Source: Capitulum mitella (taxonomy: Eukaryota > Arthropoda > Thecostraca > Pollicipedomorpha > Pollicipedidae). Taken from it: a DNA stretch of 64,000 nucleotides. The stretch is taken from assembly GCA_030062745.1 (NCBI GenBank), contig CP099839.1, positions 28,519,451 to 28,583,450 on the forward strand, in the 5' to 3' direction. The notes beneath the pieces are model-generated. The model was not told the origin of the DNA. It made no database searches and saw only the letters and a list, made by a program, of their open reading frames with translations. Both the position numbers and the translations under genes were made by a program. Within the stretch, counting starts at the first letter, position 1, and the number at the start of each line of letters is the position of its first letter. Of the stretch, positions 56,016-64,000 are shown piece after piece.

Positions 56016-57539
56016 CACGGCCGCCGGCGAGACGCCGCGGCCCGGATCGGCCGGATCCGGCCAATTTAGCGGACCCCGCCCTGGCGCTGGCCGGCGCGGC
56101 GGGCGGCCGCGCGCCAATTTGTGCTGTGCCGCGACCCGGCGGCCTGCAGTGTCGCGCGGCGGCGGCCGGCTGCCGCGCGCGCCGCGCCGCCGCCGCCGCC
56201 GCCGCGCCCGTCGCCGCCTGGAAAGTGGGCTGGCGGCGGCGGCGCGGCGCGTTCGCCGCCGCTGGTGTCGCCGGCGCGCGTGCGCGCTCTCCGGGAAAAC
56301 CCAGCGGCCGCCGGATTCAGGGCCAGTTTCGCCCAGATGTCGCGAAGATCGCGGCCGGCGCGGCGCGCGGCGCGCGGCCGCCGCTCACCGGCACACGTTC
56401 CCAGCGCCGACCGGGCCGTCGCGTTGCACGGCGCGGCTAATAAATCACAGATATCCGGTGGGTGGGGAGGCGGCGCGGGGACGGCACAGGATGGGCGCAA
56501 TGGCTGGGCGGCGCCCGGCCCTGCAGAGAACGCACTTGCACGCGGTGGGACGGCCGGCCCTCAGGGTGCGGGCTGCTCCGCTGTGGCAGCACACCGCCGC
56601 CGACCGGGGACCGTTCGACGCGGTGGTCTCCGCCGTCGCCGCGCGAACGTACGCATGGCTTGTCGCGAGAGCGTTTGCAAAGTCGGCCACATTGATTGAT
56701 ACCCGGTAATTGCTGTTTAGTTACATATTATCATCGGGCGGTTGCATGAGTCGGCCCCATTACGGCTACCACAAATAATTACGAACGACATAGCCGAGCT
56801 GTGCCGGCTTCCTCGCGGTCGGCCGGCGCGGCGGCGGGCGGGGCGTGCGCGGCCGGCCGGCAGTCGGGCCGGCCGCGCCGCGCCGCCAGCGCGCACGTGT
56901 TGACGGCGCCGCAGTTGGCGGCCAGCGCCGGCGCCGGCACGGTACCGGTGAGCGCGCGGCGGCAGCGGCCGCGGGTGCGCGCGGGCGCGGCGCGGTGCGA
57001 GCGCGCCGGCAGTGCGGTGCGAGCGGTGGACGGTGCTGTCGACAGCGACGGCGGGGCGCGCCCCGCCTCCGGCCGGCGAGCTGCGGCCAGCGCCGCGCGG
57101 AAAGCCGGTTTGTAGCGTCGGCCGCGACTCGGCCGCCGCCGGAGCCCGGCGCGCGTCGGCTCGGCGCCGGCCGGGCCGTCGGCGCGTCGAGCTGCCGTCT
57201 GCCGAGCCGTTTGTGTGTGTGGCTGTCGTCGGCCGAGCCGTTTGTGTGTCGGTCTGTGCCGGCTGGGGTTTTCCGGCGCTGATGGGTGTTGCCGCTCCAC
57301 GGATCCCACGAGAGCCCGCCGCGGAGTTAACGGCCTCTTTCCAAAGGAGTGTGGCACAACGGGCGGCGGCCGTACGCTCGGCTGGCTGGCGGCGCGCGCC
57401 GCCCGGCCGGTGAGTGGCAGCAGTGGCAGCCGGCGCGGGTCATCGCCTGACCTGGTCAGGACCGAGTCACATGTCGCCTGACCCGGTCAAACGCCGCCTG
57501 ACCCCGGTTCGGACCGCTTACCGAGGAGGCGCAGTCCCG

Positions 57540-57880
57540 GGCCGGCCTTTGGTCCTGTGCGCTAGTCTGGGGTCCCACCTATTGCGCGGCACCAGGCTGG
57601 GCCGGCCTATGTCTGCTGGGCGTCAGACTGAGGCCCGGCCTGTGTCCTTGCTCGGCTGCGGTCAAGGGCCCGGTCCATGTTTGCTCGGCGTCAGACTGAG
57701 GCCCGGCCTATGTCCCCGCTCGGCTTCAGTCAAGGACCCGGTCCATGTCTGCTTGGCGTCAGTCTGGGGCCCGCCCTGTGTCCCTGCTCGGCTTCAGTCT
57801 GAGGTCCGGCCTGTGTCTCTACTCGGCGTCAGTCGGCGCCCGCCCTGTGTCCCCGTTCGGCAGTCAAGGGCCCGGCCGTT
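57540..57880. repeat. Minisatellite with 30-39-bp units
   Basis: Units of the form GTCAGACTGAGGCCCGGCCT plus GTGTCCCTGCTCGGC alternate with GTCAAGGGCCCGGTCCATG plus TTTGCTCGGC. About eight units. A related simpler array (GCCTGAGGCCCA(A/G)TGTG) lies at 58150-58262. Confidence 0.8.
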
Positions 57881-60800
57881 GACCTGGCTCGGCCGTCCTG
57901 GACCTGGTCAGACGGACGCCGGCTTGCCCAGGGTGCTACGGCTCTAACCTGGCGCACTCTGGAGGTCTGGCGTAGTTCCGTCAGTCGGGCCGTGCCACTC
58001 GGACTGGTGGTAACTGGAGGCCGAATGCTCTCTGACTGAAGGATTTCTTGGTTGGTCTGCGCGTAGGGCCCGCTCATGCGGACTCCCCTTCGGTTATCCA
58101 AGTGTCCGACCGACCGTTGTCAGCGACAGTTTACAGCATTTCTTTCTGCCAGCATAACCAATGTGTTCTCTGTCAGCCTGAGGCCCAATGTGCTCTGCTA
58201 GCCTAATGCCCAGTGTGCTGTCTGCCAGCCTGAGGCCCAGTGTGGTCCTCGGTTAGTCCGAGGCTTGTATTTGGTCCATGTGCAGGATCACTTTTTAGCA
58301 ACAGAGGAAGAATATTGCGTACCCGATTTAGCACCGGATAAGTAAGTGCGTACTGATCTAATGAAACTATTTTTTTTTCGTCGTGTGTTTTCAGTTTGTA
58401 CTTCCGTTGCATTTGGCTATCTTCTTCGTAATGTGTCAGATTCAGTTCGGTTTGAAATAGGGCACGAACGACGTGTATGGGGAGTATTTGTTTGAAATGC
58501 TATAAGTGATACAAATTATCCACTTAGTCTAAAGGCTAGGGCTCATTAAGATAATTTCTGTATGCATTAGGTTGGGCTTGCCAACGTCGCACTTGGTACC
58601 AAAGTGCAGATGCAAAAAGACCAAAGGCTGCAAAACGTCAAACTTAATGTTGTCGTTACGTCAACCATATTAGCCACTCCATGGCCCCTTTTGGGAGGAG
58701 GGTACTCCAGTCGTTGTAAGAAATTTACCGTATTTTGTTGTATGTTCGTTTTGGCCGACCCGGTACTTACGGTGCACACCAGAATTCAGGAATATCGTGA
58801 TCAAGATATTCGGGCATACCATGATCAAGATCCTTTTCGCTTTAACTTCAGAGAGTCTGGACGTTTTCTCTGAAAATCCTGGGCATTTGCTCCATCTTCG
58901 GTTTTAATGCACAATGGCTGTGATTTGTCCTTACGTCTGTTTTTCACAAACATTTTGTCGGATAGCATTTGAACCGTAGTGCTGCGGGATGTCGAACGCC
59001 TTGGGGATCTAGAATTGTTTTGGCGTGTTGGGCACAGAAATATAGTCGTTTGTGTCGTATCTGTGCGCGACAAATGTGTTCATTAGCGGCGCCCCGTATT
59101 GGGAAAGTAGGATGGCATGTCGTGCCTCCATGTAATTCGTCATGGGGAGAGGTTCATCATGCATGCAATCGACTGTTCATCAGTTCCCACGGGCGTGACC
59201 AGCCGTAAAAGCTATTTACACTGAGCGCCGGAACAATCTGGTCCGAAAACAGCACGCCGTGTCCGCACAGGGAGAAATGTGACCGCTGGCTCGAACACTG
59301 GGGTGTCTGCTGCCACCCATCTCCAGGGATCTGGACGGTGGATCTGGACTGTTTCGGCTGGACCTGAACGTGGCCTGGTATTACCGTGTGCAGAAAGCGC
59401 CAGGCGGTGTGGAAACAGGGCGGATCCTGGGATGATGGGCTCATCTTGTGGTTGTGATAGGCAGGAACCTGCGGTTGCGGACGCCGCATGTTATCGCTTA
59501 ACGATGCTGTGAGGGTTCCCGATTATTGCCGAAAGGACGCACTTGTGTTCCGTAGGAGAAAAAACAGGCTTCGTGAAATTGTGCGTTACATGTGCCATCC
59601 GTCCAAACTTCTTACTCGACATCTGGCTTTAATCCACTTTTCGGTTTACTATCGCAACGCAGAAAAACACCTGTGACATGGACGCTCGTTTTTTTATATC
59701 ACAGACGATAAGACCCACCATCGATTTAGCTGGCTTCGTTCACTTTCGGCTGTGTTCAACAGCTGCAGGCCGCCAGATTTCGTGCGGTGGTGCGGTCGGC
59801 GCCAGTCCGACCCTGCGAGTGCCAGGCCACGGACGAGAACGCACACCTGTCAGCCATGTGGTGCCTCGCTCGACGCTGAGCTGCTCCGCGGTGGGATGCA
59901 GGAGTCGTTGCCTGCACAGTGTGGGAGTGGGAGCGCGTCGGCAGGGCCGCGCGGCCGCGCAGACGGCAGACAGGAGCGGACGGTTCGCCTGACGGCCGGC
60001 TCGCAGGCGCCCTCGGCTCGGCATCAGTCGCTGGACGCTCGTATGGTAGGTAGCTGCGAAGTGTTCTGTCATTACGGCGTGAAAATGACCGCTGAGGAAG
60101 GTGCAAGTTCGTTACAGCCGTTGGATCCGTCGACAGGTAAATTTGTGGTTTGCCTTGGGGTCATTAGAAAAATAAATAAATAAATGTGCCGTCTACCATG
60201 GACCATTACAAATGTGTTCATACATTCTCCTGTCCTACCGCCAATCCTGGTAAAACAGTGTCTGTTTTGATAGGCTATTAGGCTCGTTTTCAGAACATAC
60301 ACTGCAATGTGAATGCAACCCTCTATTTGAAACCCACTTTTCTTCTCAAAGACTGGAGAGGAAATAGAATTGATCCCGCTGCATGGTTTGGTATGACTAC
60401 TTTTGCTGTCGTACGTTTCACTCAAGGTCTAGCCAAGCATTGTGGTGGTGTCGCTACATGGGTCTGGTTGGATGTCTAGTTGGTTAAGTCAAATTCTGGA
60501 GGAGGAAGGCACCCTCATGCAGTATGTAATTAACATTCCTTGCACGTTTACAGTGCAGATGTACGTTGTACTAGTACAAGAATACGTTGTAATCGTCTTT
60601 TCTACTCATGGCGTACCCATCAACATTGCATCTCTACCTCGAATCGAATATTATAAATAACGAATATATCTAAACGAATATATCTGTACCTCGAATATGC
60701 CTATTTAATCATAGGGAATCCTACGAAGGCGTCAGTTGACATAATGGTTGGACACAGCACAGAAATGGACAGGGCGCAAATTGTGCCACATGCCGTGCTG

Positions 60801-62299
60801 TCAGCACGGAAATGCTTGAAGCCAAACGTGATCTTGGAGCCGATGAACTTTTAAGAGTAAAGTGCTGACAGGTGTATAGTGTTGGCGGAAACTAGATAAG
60901 GCGCGCTAAATTGTTGCTACTACCGGGACGATTTCTTTGCATGCAATGTAGTGAGTATTGAAAGCTGGACGCGGTCGCTTTCGTCGTATGTCGGACAAAC
61001 GGTTCCTGTTCTGGAATTGTCCAGCGCAACGGGAGTAGAGTGTGCTGTTAAAGCCCGTGAGTTGTTTGGCTCGAGATACTTCCTTTCCGGTCGTCGTGCC
61101 CACCGTTGCGGAGAATGCTGGAGATTGTCTTGCAAGTCTACAGCTGCGCCATTTTGGATTACCCACATCTTGGCAATGAAAACATCTGGAACCTGAGCTG
61201 TGGCGCGCCTTGCATCTGACAGTAGGTCATCGTGTTCAGCCTGTCATAGTTACATGTGAGAGTTTGTTCTTAAAAAAGAACGATGCCTTCTGTTTAATTG
61301 TCGGTTTTTTCCCAGCATGTTATGCTGTTTTTCAGCAGCAAGTTAACGCATGTTCACAGTGAGTGTGCTGTTTTGTTCTGTCATAGTTCCAATAAATATT
61401 TCGTTTCCCAGGATGTCGATATGGGAACAGCCGTTGTTCGCAGCCAACTATCGCGCATAGTCAAGCCTTGCCGTAATGGGATTTGCTCAGATACTCATTA
61501 TGGTGCTGTTGGGAATCATCCTCCTCGTATATCACCCTTCATAAGCATAACTCATTGCAAGCGGCAATTAAGGCACTTGACGTAGTGGTTACGGGCCGTC
61601 CCCTTGGCACGGTGCGTTGCTGACCGGCCGCTGCTTGGTGCGCATGCGCACTGGGCCGTGCCGCTCTTGGCCGGCCAAATGGCTCGCACCCTGCGCGGCG
61701 GCGACGGCGGCGTCGGCCTCACCGTTCTTCTTCGCCTCCTCTGTCGCCGTTATTCACACATGTGGAAAATTGTCGGAACTTTCGCGCAGCAAGTGCCCCA
61801 AACAAAGCGTCATGCTCGGCGGCGCCCATTCTCCTCGGCCGGGGTCGGAGCGGCGGCGGCGCCGGCTGCGCGCGCCGCGTCCTCCGCTCGGCCGCGCTGC
61901 CCGTTAGCGCTCCTGCGGCGCCGGCGGCGGCGGCGGCGGCGCAGGCGGCGCCTGTTGCAGGCGGCCGCGCGCGTCGCCGCTCGGCGGCCGGCCGACGAAC
62001 GCCGCCGGAGGTCCGTCGGCCGCGACGCCGGCTCCGACGGCCGCGGGAGACACACTCGGAGCCGGGGCAAGAGGAGCGGCGGCCGGGACCGGGGCCGGGG
62101 CCGGGCCGGGCCGGCCGGAGGCCGAGTGTTTTCGCTGCACGCCCACCGGGCTCTCGGCGGCGGCCGGGCGCTCACGAGCCGGCCTCGAGTGGCCGCCGGC
62201 CGGCCCACGCCGCCCCGCGCTGGCCGTCGACCTCCGGCCCGCCCCGGGACTCCCGGACACGGCCGTGTCGCCGGGGCCGACCGGGTGCCCGAGCTGGGT

Positions 62300-62559
62300 C
62301 ACTGCCCTCAAAACCGGGTCACAGCCTGCAGACCTGGGTCATAGCCCTCAGAGCTGGTTCACGGCCCGCAGACCTGGGTCACAGTCTTCAGAACCGGGTC
62401 ACAGCCTGCAGACCGGGGCCGCAGTCCTCAGAACCGAATCACAGCCCGCAGACCTGGATCATAGCCCGCAGAGCTGGTGTACGGCCCGCAGACCTGGGTC
62501 ACAGTCCGCAGACTTGGGTCATAGCCAGCACTGCTGGGTCACAGCCCGCACAGCTGGGT
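62300..62559. repeat. 20-bp minisatellite, 13 units in exact register
   Basis: Thirteen successive 20-bp units of type CACAGCCCGCAGACCTGGGT fill 260 bp with no length change, although bases vary between units (CATAGCCCTCAGAGCTGGTT, CACAGTCTTCAGAACCGGGT). The repeated Ser/Arg/Pro reading frames are artefacts. Confidence 0.95.
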
Positions 62560-63859
62560 CGGAGCTAGCGGTAGGATCACAGCCACTGACCAGACGCAGT
62601 GGTGGCGTTCCTATAGACCAACCGGCGTTGACCTGAAGAGAAGGTCGTTTCAGAGTCGTTTGACTGGGACAGTAGAGGCCTGCCCGCACGTTGAGTGCTG
62701 CCTACCTCCAGTAACGAGAGGAATTCGCCGGTCGCTTTGTTTGGTCCAGGTATGACTTGTAAAGACGAAGCTACCTTAGCATGTTGTTTTTAGTTGTTGC
62801 AGGCCTGGCGGTAACGGGTGGGATTGTTTTGCCGCTTCTCTGCGAACGGGCGGCGGAAGTCGCGCCCAAATGGTCACTACCCGCTCGTAACGTTTTGCGT
62901 GCCGTGTGAATGTTTGTCATGGGCGCCGTGCGATAGACATTTCGGAGAAATTCTCCGCGGTGCGGGCGACCACCGTGGCGCTGGCCGGCACCGCAATCTG
63001 CTGTGCATGGCTGCCGTTCGGCCCGCGAGAGGGCTCGGCCGCGTCGCCGGCGCCCGTCTCCGGTTCGGCCGGCCGTGCGGAGAGGCACGACTCGAGTCTG
63101 AACCGGACCCGACGGCGGTGGCTCAATATTTGCCGATTCGGCCGCTGGATCAATCACGTACGCGGCTGTTGACTCGGCGGGCACCTGCTAATGGTGTTTG
63201 TGTTGACGTGTCGGCCGCGGGCCGGCCGCCGCAGCGGCCGCGCTCGGCCGGCCGCGCCGCCAGACGCGCCGGAGCCCATGGGTCGCGCCGACCGCACCGT
63301 CCCCACCCCGGAAGCGAGATGGCTGATGAATTGGCCGCGTAAATCACGGCCGGTGCCGGGCGCCGGCGGCGGCGTGCATCGTTGCAGCCGGCTGGCCGAT
63401 AATCGGGGCTCGGCCGGCTGACCGTCACCGCCGCCTCCGTAATTAATGTGTTGTGGAAGTGGCGGAATGGACGCAATCACGGAAGCGGCCGGTGCAACCA
63501 GGGTCGCGCGGCGGCCGTGCCGGCACGGCGCGGCGCGCGGCCCGCGCGGCCCGACCCAGCGCGGCGCCGCCGGCCGGCCGACAGTGATGGATGGACGAAC
63601 GGCCGTCTTTGCGCCGCCAGACGCGCCTGTTGATCCCTCGGCCACGGATTTGATGAATCATTAATTTACGAGCGGCATTTTCACATCGGGTCGTGTCGCG
63701 TCATAATGGCCCCGGTTTACGGCGGCGGCTCGCTGATTGTGCCCCGGAGAAACCGCGTCGGCGCCGTGTTTGCCGCGGCGCGCCGTCTTTTGTCGCCGCC
63801 CGGTTTCACCGCGCCGTTCGGCCGGGATCACGCCGCGCGCCGCGTCCTCGCCGGCCGGC

Positions 63860-64000
63860 GACAGCGGACGGTCTGCCGTCCTCCTCAGAGCTGGAGACAG
63901 TGGACGGTCTCTGCCGTCCTCCTCAGAGCTGGAGACAGCGGACGGTCCCTGGCGTCCTGTTCAGAACTAGATACAGAGGACGGTCTCTGCCGTCCTCCTC
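63860..64000. repeat. 38-bp minisatellite running off the window
   Basis: Units of about 38 bp, AGTGGACGGTCTCTGCCGTC plus CTCCTCAGAGCTGGAGAC, occur nearly four times up to the last base. GACGG...CCGTC makes each unit a small stem-loop. The array continues beyond the window. Confidence 0.9.

Larger units (their letters stand above)
52059..64000 (+). other. cnc intron 5 or later gene interior, continuing past the window
   Basis: It begins gtaccg. No sequence resembling the family's EQRWQDL segment or the CNC-bZIP motif was found in any frame, so the DNA-binding exons should lie downstream. Four very GC-rich islands (52350-54800, 55240-57420, 61600-62280, 62820-63720) alternate with ordinary DNA (58260-61590, featureless). 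Long open frames inside the islands, such as 53818-54732 on - and 55846-56709 on +, are stop-poor composition artefacts. Confidence 0.65.

Noticed and set aside
53818-56709. Frames of 287-304 codons in GC-rich islands
   Set aside because: At this GC content stop codons are rare; products are Arg/Ala/Pro/Gly low complexity with equal openness in other frames.
62300-62559. Possible CRISPR-like array
   Set aside because: Units are contiguous without spacers and lie in eukaryotic DNA; an ordinary minisatellite.
61604-62568. 246- and 268-codon + strand frames
   Set aside because: GC-rich composition followed by the 20-bp minisatellite; no recognisable domain or splice sites.

Overview
The window is eukaryotic, most likely from an invertebrate animal. 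Genes are split by very long introns, coding exons are GC- and GGCC-rich, and DNA-transposon relics, satellites and microsatellites are abundant. One block is strongly CpG-depleted inside otherwise CpG-replete DNA, as expected where methylation is confined to some transcribed regions. I cannot name the species. An arthropod such as a crustacean would fit, but that is a guess.

One protein-coding gene is clearly recognisable: a cap-n-collar (cnc / NFE2L, the NRF1-NRF2 family) transcription factor on the + strand, from a promoter-like CpG island at about 15.74-16.29 kb to beyond the right edge. Five coding exons join in frame: 16287-16949 (NRF1-like N-terminus with the ER-anchor segment), 40665-40802 (Neh2 'DLG' KEAP1-binding exon), 42904-43027, 51499-51656 and 51924-52058. 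The high-affinity KEAP1 motif ETGE is split by the third intron: exon 3 ends in ...DSET+G and exon 4 begins EYVP. A candidate second first exon (ATG at 40343, donor at 40379) lies beside its own CpG island and joins in frame to the Neh2 exon, much like vertebrate NRF2 exon 1. If real, one locus would make both an ER-anchored NRF1-like and a soluble NRF2-like protein. The CNC-bZIP DNA-binding exon is not in the window and is presumably downstream.

Layout. 1-5.0 kb: three relatives of a TTAA-flanked, piggyBac-like non-autonomous element. 5.8-9.25 kb: a degenerate ~60-bp array interrupted by a small terminal-inverted-repeat element and by another TTAA element, whose empty target site survives at 5.95 kb. 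10.2-11.2 kb: a ~150-bp satellite. 12.07-14.9 kb: the CpG-depleted block. 15.7-17 kb: cnc promoter and exon 1. 17-40.7 kb: intron 1, holding a foldback-like element (21.2-23.1 kb), a tRNA-derived SINE, microsatellites, a 1.8-kb inverted repeat (30.9-32.7 kb), a 33-bp minisatellite (35.5-36.06 kb) and a 73-bp perfect duplication. 40.7-52.1 kb: exons 2-5. 52.1-64 kb: intron 5 or later, very GC-rich, with an octamer-motif cluster and several minisatellites.

Exon calls rest on splice-site reading, phase continuity and remembered family motifs. No alignment or transcript data were available. No viral or LTR-type fossil was recognised.
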